From Dreissena polymorpha (Eukaryota; Mollusca; Bivalvia; Myida; Dreissenidae), in NCBI RefSeq assembly GCF_020536995.1, contig NC_068358.1, forward strand, positions 744,001 to 808,000: a stretch of DNA of 64,000 bases. Reading direction: 5' to 3'. Positions 1-13,400 of the stretch are shown in pieces. Position 1 is the first letter of the stretch, and every line of letters starts with the position of its first letter. Under the pieces are notes generated by a model. The model searched no databases. It saw only the letters and a list, made by a program, of their open reading frames with translations, and was not told where the DNA came from. Position numbers and translations under genes: made by a program.

Positions 1-1356
1 TGTCAGGTCGATGCACGATATTCAATGCGACACACGATACGGAACTCGATATTGATCACCCGCACAAACCCATGCGAGAGACACCAGACCCAAAGACAAA
101 TCTAATAAAAATAATGGAGGTCCGATAACATTTTTTAAGATTCAAAGGCCCCCGTCTGGTAAAACAGTTCTAAGCGTCATTTTACTTTCATAAACAGAGA
201 AAACAGATAGGACAATTGAAGAACATTCTTAAAATTGGTTGGATTATTGGTTGCAATATTATAATGATCTGTACGACTGATTGAAAAATGAAGAAATTTC
301 GTCTGTTACACCCATACACATATGAATATAATATGGATAACTGTAAAGATAAATAGTCTATATCATTAGTATTGAAAAATGTCCGGTATTAGATCTAGTG
401 AGTACTTATGAAATCCACAATTGGCAGAAACTTAATGCCTGTACTATTTCCCATTTTTCACATGGGTTGAACACTTAACAACGACCAACGACATTCGAAT
501 TTCGACGAAACATTTCCTGCAAAAACATAGCGCGATATTAATATATATTTAAACGCCACGTGTTTTCCTAAATAGATTTGGTAATTAAGGAGTAACTTAT
601 CGTGTATCGACCTCAAATGGAGACAGGAGAAATTCCGTGTGGAATTTAAGATCGAAGACGAGTATGTCACGCGAGTTGTGTATCGTGTTATTTCTTAAAA
701 TTTACCCGACATTTTTACAAGATATATACATTTCCAGAAAGGAAATTCATTTCTGCATTGAACAAGAAAGAATTCATCGAAATCACTGCACAATTGCTTT
801 GAGTTATGGCTGTGCAAAGCGATGCACCATGTTTTCGGGTCATTTTGAGTTGACTACCGTGTTACATATATTGGATAGTGCTATTTTTCCCCATAGAAGT
901 TGATTGTTCGTTTTACTTTGATAATTTTTCATTAAAAACGATGTTTTTACTAATTAATATCATAGGCACACGCTAACCACCTGTGCTAATGAGTACCTGT
1001 TTATGCGATTATATTTCACTAAATCCAGATAATTATGTCCGAGCTAAACAGTTAAGTACGCAGAACAAGCGAACACAGCACTACACCTTTGAGTTTCTCT
1101 GTTTGAGTATTGATATCGATGTCTATACACGTGTAATAAACTAAATTCGTTCAAATTAATAATAGTCAAGTGTTATAGATGAAATAGTAGCCTTTTGATG
1201 GACATGGTACGTATCACTTTAATCTGACTCACGTTAAAGGATAACTGAGATTTTTATGGGAGACAAACAATTTGCATAGTATTGAGACATCCTTAGTTTA
1301 TTACATGCATGCGCCTAATTTTTCAATGAACACATACATTTTTTTATGAACACGTA
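1..1356. other. Intergenic DNA, no gene recognised
   Basis: AT-rich sequence with only short chance ORFs on both strands. None shows a family signature, exon borders or repeat structure I can support. It lies beyond the poly(A) side of the minus-strand cGAS-like gene. Confidence 0.5.
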
Positions 1357-1362
1357 TTTATT
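1357..1362 (-). terminator. Candidate poly(A) signal of the cGAS-like gene
   Basis: AATAAA on the minus strand, about 120 nt past the stop codon at 1484. This is a normal 3' UTR length. The hexamer is common in AT-rich DNA, so position is the main support. Confidence 0.45.
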
Positions 1363-1483
1363 TAGGCAACCTTGTTATGAATTTATCATAACAATTCATG
1401 CAATTACATCCTCTAACATTTGAAATGAGAACAGTCAACTCGTTTTAATTAATCATCATTTGCACTGAAACGTGATCCAAAGT

Positions 1484-3934
1484 TCAGAAGTATTTCCCGG
1501 ACAAGATGATTTTATCTTTAAACTCGTTTACCAACTTGGTCATGTCTTTGTTTTCCGTTCGAACGAGGCGTAAGGCGGTGACCAGCTGATTCTGAAGGAC
1601 TTTCTTTGCCTGAAGCAGAGCGTCATCCGGGCACTTCCGGAACAGGTCATACTTTGGGCCACCAGGCGGCTCGTAGCCGGGATACATCCGGGTAATCAGC
1701 GGGTTCGAGTAATAGAAATGGGGCAAGTGCTTTGCGTCCAGGGCCGCTTCCAGAAGACTAATGAAGTAAAGCAGAGCGTCGTATGTGTTGTTAAGGGCAA
1801 CGGTCGGACGCAAGTGACATGTGAACATGACTTCGTAGAGCGCGATCTGCTTCAAGTGGTACGATTTCAGCACGGTTACGAGTTGGGGTGGTGACTGTTT
1901 TGAATCTTTGGCTGGCGTCTTAGCTTTGACGAAGTACGTCTTCATTATGCGCAAGGCTGTCAGAATGTAATGCCCCCTTGCAGTGGTCCTGATAACATCC
2001 AGCGTGTGTTTCTCGTATCCCGAGGAGTTGATATGCCACACCAGTGTTTTCTCTGTCTCAGAGACGAATTCAAGCATTTGTTTCATGTCTCCCTCAACCC
2101 ATTTGCAGACAGCGTGGATGGGGCAATCGAGGCGGATACCTTCGTAAGTCGTCTTTTCGTCATCACGCAATTTTATCGCGGGAACTATGTCCAGGTCAAT
2201 CTCGCCAGTACTGTCTTCCGCTTTTCTAAGCTTACCTTTCACCATAAGCTTGTTATGAGCCTCTTCATTGAGATGAATAGTGATGTTTATAGCCGGTGGA
2301 TTCTTTTTCCTAGTGATGCTAAACTTAACCTCTTTGTTGTCTTGTATATTCTTTTCAACAATTGCGCTCGCCGCATCCACTATTGAAGTCAATACCTTCT
2401 CGTGCAGGTTCTTCGAGCTAAGGAACAACTTCCCATCCGACTTTACGAACACGCTTTTTTGGCAGAGCTTCTGAAGGGTTTTCTCCAAGTTTTCCCATTT
2501 TTCGTCGATCTCGAAGAAACAAAACCCGGGTATAACAACAGAGGATTTCGTCACCGGCTTGGACACTAGCTTCAAGCCTTCTATTTGAAACTGAATGACG
2601 GAATCGTACTCGTTCGGCCAAATGACCTTGAGTGCGTCCCGAGAGCTTCCTTGTCGGATGTAAGACTCGATCCTTAGACGCTCGTACTTGGCGGCTTCCG
2701 CGCGCATCTCTTTCTGGAGCTCCTTCATGACGTAATCAACGGCCTCTTGAGAGCGTGCCCACGGCTTTGACCCGAAATCTATGTCACCTGAAAGCATAAC
2801 AGTCGTTGTTCATTTTAACTACCATTCTATTCCGGTAGCATTTTAATACTTTGTGTCTGCATTACATATATGTCTTCAGTAAAAATTATTACATATTCAT
2901 AATCACTATGTATTCAAACCTGGGTTATGATTATTTATTTTATTTGGAAGTCAATCATGAAACGTTGATATGGAAGGCGTTTTACACTTGAAATATACAT
3001 ATAAATTGTAACACAACACTAAATATACGCATAATTATACAGGTGGCATAGCGCGAATATACTAGGTCACTCGCACGGTATGTCACAGCAATAACAAGAA
3101 TTACTGAAAAGAAATATTTTCTCAAGATCTACAATTATATCAAAGCAGGAGTTATATCAATACTGTTTTCAGGCATGCTGATTAGGATGCATACGGTAAA
3201 ATTTTCGATATGTATGTTTGTATTAAAATTACGTAGCAATGTTGAATTGTCCCTATGTGCCAGGCCAAACACAAGGTATCTACATGTAATACAAACATGT
3301 ATTTCATATGAAGTTCGAAACATAATAATATTTTATACATTTACGAACTAGCATGCGTCTAATCAAGCTATAACAAGAGTAACTCGCATGTCAACTTCAA
3401 TACATGTATGTACCTTCTGTCAGGGCATTACTGTTTGCTTACTTACTCCATGTATAATTCACGTACCAATATACTCGGATTCTTTTAAACTTTGAATCCA
3501 AGCTTGATCGCATCCGTAGAAGTTGGCTTTTGGCTTTACCCATTGGTTGAACTTGGCGCCAATATGTTTAGGATCTAACTGAAATGACCATTCGGTCCAT
3601 TCGTAATATGTCCGGACCGTGACATGGTTTACCGTATATGTACATCATATTTGCCCGAAAACATACACATCCAGTCACTAAGCCTGCGTATTGAAGCAAA
3701 ATATGTAAATGCTCTTAAAAATATATCTTTGATTTATTCGACGTACTTTAATTTTTGTCAAGGACATTGCGACCATCTGACAATAGACAAAGTATAAAGT
3801 AATGCATTATTTTTCGTCTTTATAAATGTAAGACCAGTGTTCGAATATAACCAACTTGGTGTGCCATAAACGATCTGTTTACATACGCTCATCCTCCCAA
3901 ATGCGCTGGATACGTCACCATTGCCCGTCGCCAT
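1484..3934 (-). CDS. Mab-21/cGAS-like nucleotidyltransferase (cGLR-type), 3 exons, complete
   Basis: Predicted cytosolic nucleotidyltransferase of the cGAS/Mab-21 fold. Characterised active members sense nucleic acid and make a cyclic dinucleotide that signals to STING. Exons read on the minus strand are 3934-3887 (MATGNGDVSSAFGRMS, donor GTATGT), 3578-3467 (acceptor TTTCAG, donor GTACGT) and 2787-1484. Phases are 0 then 1 and join cleanly into about 487 aa, a usual family length. The start is the first in-frame ATG after an in-frame TGA 48 nt upstream. A GS motif (G100-S101) leads into WPNEYD, placing acids at E113 and D115. IDLDIVPAI places the third acid at D253. These match human cGAS E225, D227 and D319 by eye. 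The C-terminal helical half carries YHLKQIALYE, typical of Mab-21. No cGAS-like His-Cys-Cys zinc ribbon is visible. The MLSGD start of the long open frame is intronic sequence before the acceptor. Ligand and product cannot be predicted, and a non-enzymatic Mab-21 role is possible. Confidence 0.85.
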
Positions 3935-6900
3935 AATAGTCGAAACTACTCGAGTGTTTTCGGTAATCGCCGGAACTCCTCAAAATGTTCCCATTGTCCA
4001 CTGCAGCTTATTCGTAGCAGTTCTCACTATTAACGCACGTTCAGATTATAATTGGTATCTGAAACATAATCCAGAGCCTAAACGTTCGTTTTAATGATTA
4101 TTAATGTTGAATTCCACCATAAGCCACTGGCTAAATAAAAAAAACAAATATCATGTGCTGCGTTCATTAAAGGTAACATAAACATTGATTATGACGTGTT
4201 TTCCTTTTATAAGCTTGTTAAATTGTCGTTAAAGGCATTATGTGTGCCCATGCGTATAATATATGTGGGCGTCTTCACAAAATACATAGCATAATGGTTC
4301 TCCAAAGCTTTACTGTGCTATTATTAGCACTGACTGGGTCTAAAATCGATAGATAGCACATGGCGGTGAATCAAGGACACACTCTTCTACACAATTCGAG
4401 GTATATAGCGCGATGCATTAATTATGTCATTTATACTGTAGTATATTAAGAGTGGTTGTCATAATCGATACATTTTGAAGTTCCTGTATTGCACGAAAGG
4501 GTATGGACTCGTCTTCTTCAGTATATGCATACATTTCTTATTCATCATTTACTTGTATTTAACTTAAAAATATAAACAACGTGGTATTAATTCAATGCAT
4601 CATCTGAAGGAACAGTATGGGAGCGTGGGGCTGGGCAACGTATTTCTATACAATGCCTATTTTAAAAAGGAATTTGTAGTATTCCATTTTTTGTACAAAA
4701 AAATGCTCACGTTGAATACGTTAGCATGACCGTTTTCAATTTCGTAATCATGAAATACTAATTTACTAAGAGTATATAAATACCCGTCTTCTTCATTATC
4801 TGCACATCTTTATTATTCAGCATGTGTATTGCATTAAACTTAAAAATACAAACAACAAGATAGCAACGCATTATATGAAAGAACAGTATTACCATTTAGG
4901 GTTTGAAACAGTATTTTTATACAATTATTGTTTTAAACTATAATTTTTATGCTTTTGCGCAAAAAATAAAATGGGCAAAACGGTCACATGACTTTTTTCA
5001 AATCGTTAACATGCAATAATTTTTTTTTAATGAAATACATGTCAATAAAAATGCAACTAGTCATTAAAATGCAACTAGTCATTAAAAGTAATAACAAAAC
5101 GTATTATAGAACCGTTCAAGTCAGTTTAAGAAAGGAAAGTAAAAAAACTTAACACTTGAAAAGAAAAAAATCAAGTGCAGCTACAAACACATTCATTTGA
5201 AATTATTATTTGTTTGTATTTGCTCTCGCTGTATGATACTGAGCAGAACAATGTTTCAAATGCGCCATGCGTCATACATGGCAACAAGTTTTGAACCATT
5301 TGGATTTTACACCTAACGTTTTAGAACAAAATGATATTTTTTTATATCAAATGTCAATTATACAGCTAATATTTCTATACAAGTACTTGTTTTGATACGT
5401 AAACAACAAAAAGAACTTTTTATGAACATCTGAATCTCAATTTTATTGAAATTTAAGTTTTTACTAATTTATGTAACAGCTACACTGATTCCCTGACAAA
5501 CAAACACTGAAATAACGTACATGTTCTCCATAGAGCCTGCAACCACTTATTTTGTCCGACAAACAGAAATAAGGTTAATATTCCACATATGGAGCATTAC
5601 CAAATTTTATCAACCTCGCTTAAGTATTTATTTGAGTATCACAAGATCCAGATTTAGACGGACAGAAGCACATACGGGACGGCCCGGGAATAATTTATTG
5701 TCCTCTACGGGTACACCGATTGGGGACTAAATACAGTGACTATTTAACAAATAAAGACATTTATCGTCATTTTGTTATCTCATGTTGTACTCAAGTAGGT
5801 AGCAGAGCTCTAAATCAAAACCGACAAATAAACTTGACGAACGACACTTTATATTATTTGTTGTCCGTTCGTCTTGACGCCAGCTCGTCAGAAGGCGCCG
5901 TCGCGATATAACGACCTTATATTTTATTATATTTGCGCTTTTTTTGCGTTCTTTTGCGTTAACGTTGAATGGCGGCAACACGAAAATCACATTAATTAAA
6001 AATATAAACATATATATAATAATGTGTCGTTCTGGTGTGTAATCATATAGGCGTCCTTTTATCGCACTTTCAGCTAGAACAATCCGGTCAAATTCAGACG
6101 CAACACAATCAGAATATTGTGCAACAGCTGGAACATTAATCAATTCGTTTACACCACTAATAAACCCTACGTGCATGAATACACATGAATAAAATGTGCA
6201 TTAGGTTAAACAATAATGTTCATCGATGTTACCTCTAAATCGTTGTTTAAACGTAAATAAAAATGTACCTTGTGTAAATAAAATCCCAATTACACCCACT
6301 GGCTTCATCTGCATTTAACTTTAGCTACATAACCGCTGTGCACGTGAAGCAATATGCCGTTGAAATGCAGATAATGTGCACTTCATGATTGTGCAGTGTA
6401 GACACCCACTGTACCGCTTACGGCGGTCCTTACGGGTCATATGAACAAACGACAATTAGTAACATGCCTTAAGACATTGGGCATCTTTTGTAATTGATTG
6501 TGTTCACCCACCCAAGATATATATGAAACTGAACCAAATAAACATTCTCCGTCGTCACCAAAAATCTATTTTCTTAAAACGCTTTTTTTTCTTACCGCAA
6601 TTATGACTCTCAAACAGAAACTAACCCGTAGATAATTAATTTCTAATATGTTGGAAATATTATGCTGTATTTTCTTTCACGTACCAGGTTAGCCCTCAGC
6701 TTCGCGTCATGCACGCGCACCACAACGAATTTCACGACATGGCAGGCAAAGCTTTTGGAAAAGCAATAGGTGAATAAAATACACGATGTATAGCTAGTAT
6801 ATGTTAATGCTTTAGGTGAAACGACGTTTTGATAGACAATATTTTTTGTAACAAATAGCATTTCGATAGTCGGACACCTCAGTATACATTCCGTACCACT

Positions 6901-7435
6901 ACATCATATCAAGAACCGTAGACGATTCGAGCTAACCTGGGTTCCGACAATGCTCAGGTCAGGAAAGTATTTGATAGACATATATATGTGTAGAGGGCTA
7001 AACGTTCGTTTAACAACGTTCTATTTGAGTGTTTTAAGGCTTGGCCGGAAAAGTATTTGACAATTCAATAGATTAATGTAATAGAAATAGCTCGAACAGT
7101 GTTCGGCAATCCAATCGGTGACTGTAATAGAAATGGCTAGAAAAAGGTTCCACTTTGCAAATGTTCACACAATATTAAGACAAACACCATTTTAATGTAC
7201 CTGATACACCGATTTGTGTGAATTTCAAAATTGGTATGGATTATATAGTTATTTTACTTTAATGCAATGAATTTGAATACAAAATGTAAAAAAACACTTG
7301 CTGAACAGGACCATTTACTGAAGTGGAAACCACATGATGTTTCTCTTTACTGTATTAGTCTACCTGACTTTACATTTACTTTTTTATTCATAAATTATAA
7401 TCAACTTTGTTTCCGTGTGCATTTGTTTGTCACAG
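3935..7435. other. Region between the cGAS-like gene and first visible LRR exon; no gene recognised
   Basis: AT-rich DNA with no convincing exon. About 4500-4690 and 4780-4960 look like a diverged direct duplication with an offset near 277 bp, sharing TCGTCTTCTTCA and an AACTTAAAAATA block. Missing 5' exons of the LRR gene could hide here or lie before base 1, but I found no LRR-like peptide on the plus strand. Confidence 0.35.
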
Positions 7436-10400
7436 CAAGTAAGACCTGTATCGCTGAGCTGGACCTGAGCTGGAACCACTTACGGCAACGGGGAGCAGTT
7501 GGATTTGCCAAAGGTCTCGATGTAAGTATGCAATATCATTCGTATTCCATAAACCGGGTGTAATTGAAAGCGTAAAAGCGTTGTTTCGCTTATAACTAAC
7601 ATGCGTTCTTACAAGTGCGGTTTGTATGATTGGAAGTACTACACGTATTTTCATTTTCCGCCAACATACCCATGAGACGCTTTAACTTAAAGGGATCTTT
7701 TCACTGTTTTGGTAAATTGACAAAATTGAAAAATAGTTGTTTCAGATTCGCAAATTATCGTTTTAGTTATGATATTTGTGAGGAAACAGTAATACTGGAC
7801 ATCAACCATGGTCTAATATAGCCATTATATTAATCTTTTGACGATTTAAAAACCTGAAAATTATAAAGTGTTGCAACGCGAAACGATTGAATAATTTGGA
7901 GAGTTCTGTTGTTGTCGTTTAATTTTGTGAAACTACGAAGGTTGCTTATATAAAGTATAAAATACGTCCCCTATATATAATTGGCAGGATGGCCGAGCGG
8001 TCTATTTGTTTTTTACTCCAGGATTCCGGTGGTCACTGGTTCGAGTCCTGCTGCGGGCTACTTTTTTTCCTTTTTTAAATTTTATTCTTGATTTTTTACT
8101 GGAGCCTTTTAGATCCAATGTTTACATTTATCAATATAAAGCATTTAATGACAAACTTCAAAATATGCCAAAATCTGTGAAAATGCCCCTTTAATATTTG
8201 CAAGTCACCGCACTGTCGGTATTACGTAAACCTATCGTAAACTTATTATCTGCATCATGAAAACCATTTGTTAAATGTTTATCAACCAGATTTGATGCAT
8301 AAACACTTTTTTCTCTGTACGCGTATTCGAAAGTAGTATAAAAACTAGATCTAGAGGATCGACTTGAAAACGCAAATACACGCCTACATTTTATTTCACA
8401 TACCTGTTAATACACACTGGTTCGGGAGGTTTATACAATTTTAAAGGCAATTTGTTTTAACGAGTTGTTTTAATGACAGAAATAATGCCTGCTCATAAAT
8501 CATATTTCCACGGAATGTACATAATTGTATATGCACTTGGTATGCGTTTATAGCTCGAATATAATATATGAAATATATATAGTGGAGCTATCCTACTCAC
8601 CCCGGCGTCGGCGTTTCCGTTTCCGTGCAAATGTTAAAGTTTTCGTACTACCCCAATTATTTTCATTGTCCCTTGACATATTGCTTTCATATTTTGCATA
8701 CTTGTTTACCAACATGACCCCAACCTATAAACAAGAGCAGACAACTCTATCAAGCATTTTGTCATAATTATGGCCCCTTTTCCACTTAGAATATGTAGCA
8801 AATGTTAAAGTTTTCGTACTACCCCATTTATTTTCATTGTCCCTTGACATATTGCTTTCATATTTTGCATACTTGTTTACCAACATCACCCCAACCTATA
8901 AACAAGAGCAGACAACTCTATCAAAAATTGTTGTCATAATTATTGCCCCTTTTATACTTAAAATATGCATATTATTGATAAATCTATGTTAAAGTTTGCA
9001 TACTACCCCAAATATTTCCTATATCCTTTGACATATTGCTTTTATATGTTGCATTCTTGTTTATCAACATGACCCCGACCTATAAACAAGAGCAGACCAC
9101 TGTACCAAGCATTTTGACATAATTATGGCCCCTTTTACACTTAGATAATTTAACATTTTGCTTAAATTGCCATAACTTCTTTATTTATGATCACATTTCA
9201 TTATTACTTTGACAAAACAACACTTACCTGAATACCACAATGGATTCCACCAAAACAATACCCCACGCCCCTACTCAGAATCCCTCCCCCCATTTTTTTT
9301 AAACATCATCTAATAAATTACCACACCCCACATTATACCCCCTCTCACCCCACCCCCCTACCCCCCCTACCCCCCCCAATTTTTTTTAAACATCATCTCA
9401 TAAATTACTACACCCCACACTATACCCCCCTCTCACCCCCCTACCCCCCCCTACCCCCCTCAAAATGTTTTATTTTTATTTTTGAAAGATCGTCTAATAA
9501 ATGACCACACCCCACATTATACCCCCTCTCAACCCCCCCCCCCTAAAAAAAAAAAATAAATATTTTTTTTTCCTTTTTTTTATTTTTGAAAGATCGTCTA
9601 ATAAATTATTGAATATGAACAATTTCCCCATGATGGCTTACGTTATACTGTCAAGCACTCGAATAGTCGAGCGCGCTGTCCTCTGACAGCTCTTGTTATA
9701 TGTCTCGTCAATACTATAAAACACGTTCGCTGAAATTAAGTTAGCTACATGAGATTAAGAATTCTAATAGAGGTCGGACAAAGGCAGTGACGTTACGCCA
9801 TCTTTAAAAAGAATGGTCAAATCGAACTCCTAGACGAAAACGAATTCCACAATTTTCAAACGGCATTGGATGAGCTGTTAAAATAGTGACCGAACAGTAT
9901 ACTTTCATTATCATAGTCACTATAATAACAAATTCTTTCTTAAACACGTGCCAGACCACACGTTTTTATTTCTTCGAAAGCGAAATGAAACATTATATTC
10001 ATGATCTTACTTCTTGTTCATGAACAAGTCGTGAAATAATGCGACGCTTTAAGATGTCGCTTTTTAATATCAGCAGTGAAATGACGTCATAGCCATAGTG
10101 TGACTAGAACATCATTAATTCGACTTTCTAAAAAAAAGAAAATGAAATTGAAGCAAGATTCATTTGGTAGTGTAAAGACGCCTTATGGAAGTTTTGAAAT
10201 TACATATAGTGTCGTATCTGTTTAAGTTCTAAGAATTGAATATATGTATTTGCATTGTATCTCCTTTTTGGCATTTTTGTTTGTAAGTGATTGAAATATA
10301 TTATACACAATACAATATTGAGTAGATGTTGATGATATATATTATATCGGTAGCTTCTTATACATTTTAAAGTGATATTATGGGCATTTTTCACTGTTGA

Positions 10401-13400
10401 ATTGAGCTGAAAAGAATTAACAGGTCAAAAAAGTAAGTAAAAATGTGGTTACTGACCAATTATCTGAACTCATCTTGCTACCAGTTGTTTATAAAAAGAT
10501 ATTATATATTATATATTTTACGTGCCCGTAATCCGTAAAACAAAATGGTGTCTTTGTGTCGTATAAACGAATCTGCACTAAAACTAAATTTAGGTTCACA
10601 TTCTACATGCGTGATCAGTTGTCAAACGAAAGTACGGTTGATATTGAAATGCATTATTTTTCTCTTTCCGGGATATTGTTTTAGTATGCTGATGCTGCAT
10701 TAACAAATTTAAGTGTATATGAAGTGAAAACACCAAAAATAAACAACGGTTGCGATAGACACCTATAAACTGTTAGATGCCCATAATATCACTTTAAGTA
10801 GATTTATATTTTACTGTGAACATATCTAGAATCTTGATATAGTATCTAACTTAAAATAATTATGCAAATTCTTGCGCATGAGTCACAATACGTTTGCAAA
10901 ACCACATTCAATAACTCACCCCTTTATTATTGAACGCATCGTCTGTCTCCTGTTGACTATTGATATTTCGGAGGTTTCATTGAACTGATGTGGGTTTAAA
11001 TAATATTATATGTGTTTATAATAGTATGTTGTGTCCTTGCCATAGTATGTTGTGTGTTTATGATGTTATGTTGTGTGATTGTGATGATATGCGGTGCGTT
11101 TGACATAGTCTGCTGTGTGTTTGTCATGGTATGTTGTGTGTTTGTCAAGGCATGATGTGTGTTTGACATAGTATGCTGTATGTTTGTGATGGTATGCTCC
11201 GTGTTTCATTCAAATGATTTGAGTTTAAATCATATGATATGTGCTTATAATAGTATGATGTGTATGTGATGGTATGCTGTGTGTTTGTCATGGTATGCTG
11301 TGTTTTTCATGGTATGTTAGATGTTCGTCATGGTATGCTGTTTGTTTGTCATGGTATGCTGTTTTTTGTCATGGTATGCTGTGTGTTTGTCATGGTATGC
11401 TATGTGTTTATCAAGGTATGCTGTGTATTTGTAATATCCTGCGGGTTTATCTAACATGGTGTCCTTTTCATTCGCTATGATGTAAGTTGGCGTTATTTTC
11501 ATTTGAACACTCGGTTCTGTCAAAGAACTAATGGTTACGTCAAACGTATGTCCGTCGGTCCGTACGTCCGTATTTCCGTCTGTCCGTGCGTCTGTCTCTT
11601 TGTCTGTGTTTTTTTCTGTGTGTCTGTCGTTCTGTTTATCTGTTTGTGTGTCTGTTGTCCGTTTGTCTGTTGTCTGTCTGTCGGTGTGTCTGTATTTCTG
11701 TACGTTCCTCCGTCCGTATTACCGTCCGGATGTCCGTCCGTCCGTGTGTCCTTATTTCTGTTTGTTCGTCTGTCCGTGAGTCTCGTCTGTTCGTCTGTCT
11801 GTTTTCTGTATGCCTCTCTGTCTGTCCGTCCGTATGTCCGTATGCCCATGTGTTCGTGTGTCCGTCCGTGTGTCCTTATTTCCGAATGTCCGTGCATCTG
11901 TCTTTCCATCTGCATGTCCGTCCGTTCTTTCATGCGTCCGTATATCCGTCTGTTTAACATACCGTCTGTCTGTCTGTCTGATATACGGACGGACAGACGG
12001 ACGGACATACGCACTGACATACGGAAATAAGGACCCACGGACTGAACGAGGAACGGGCGGACGGACAGACACACAGGCAGACGGGAAGGCAGGCAGGCAG
12101 GCAGATAGACAGACAGAAGACTGACAGACAGACAAACGGACGGACACAAACACATAGACAGAAAAAAACAGACAGACACAGTGACAAACAGACAAACGCA
12201 CGGACGGACGAAAATACGGACATACGAACCGACGATGATGTAACCATTAGATATTTGACACGAACCGAGTGTTCCGAATAAAAATAACGCCAGCTTACAG
12301 CATAGCGACTGAAACGGACATCATGTTAGATAAACCCGCAGGATAGTACAACTAACACGCAGCATACCATGATAAACACACAGCATACCATGACAAACAC
12401 ACAGCATACCATGACGAAAACACAGCATACCATGACAAACACGCAGCATACCATCATTAACACGCAACATACCATTAAATACACACACCATTCTATGGCA
12501 AGCACACAGTATACTATTATAAGCACATATCATTTGATTTAAACCCACATCATTTCAATGAAACTCACAGCATACCATGACAAACACACAACACATCACG
12601 ATAGACACATAGCAGACTATGGCAAACACACAACATATCATAACAAACCACAGCATATCATCACAAACACACAGAATACTATCCCAAACACACATCATAC
12701 CACCACAAAACACAGCATACTATGGCAAGCACACATCACACTATTATAAACACATATCATATGATTAAAACCCACATCATTTCAATGAAACCTTCGATAT
12801 ATCAATAGTTACCAGGAGACAGACGAGGCATTCCATACTTTATTGATGCCATGAAGTGATACAAAACATATTAAAAGTGTTTAATGTCGACGCTGTAACT
12901 TTTGTATCTGGTAAAATGTTTCATGGTGTAAGAGGAAGTGTTTCCTCCTATCTATTTTGAATGGCTTTCCTTAAGTTTAAATTGAGTTTCTTTTTGATGT
13001 AATAGGATTTAGATAGAACCAACTATACGCGATCAATATCTTCTTTGTCATGAAATAGCTTAAACACCTAAATCATGTTTCCACGAAAACGACGATATGC
13101 CAATGTTGGGATCTTAACAAACTTTGAATCGTTTGGGTACGGTAAACGCTTCACAAAATAACATGATTGGTTGACCTCTTTTTTACTCGCTCTTTGCTTG
13201 CTAGATCTATATTTGTTAAATATACGATGCCGTTCCAGGTTTCCATACTCAAGATGTGATCTTTTTTTTATCATTGCCTTGTAGTCTGAGTTGTAAAAAT
13301 TGGTTTATATTTATATGTTAAACCGTTCTTATCATTAGCCCAATCACACTGCTTGCTTTGTTAACAAATTTATTAAGCGTTCTCACTTAATTTCAAGTCG

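Noticed and set aside
1970-2621. Plus-strand and alternate minus-strand ORFs inside the cGAS-like gene
   Set aside because: Shadows of the real minus-strand frame, which alone carries family motifs and matches splice borders.
2788-2797. ATG at 2797 as start of the cGAS-like protein
   Set aside because: It lies in the intron directly before a TTTCAG acceptor. The frame joins upstream exons in phase, and the first in-frame ATG is at 3934.
11503-12247. Six-frame overlapping ORFs of 82-214 codons rich in Ser/Val/Cys or Thr/Asp/Arg
   Set aside because: All follow from the stop-poor CCGT/CTGT tandem tract and its inverse. Open in nearly every frame, with no domain.
11260-12749. Regular ~21-bp repeats as a CRISPR array
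   Set aside because: No unique spacers, the units are contiguous and inverted about a centre, and the genome is eukaryotic.
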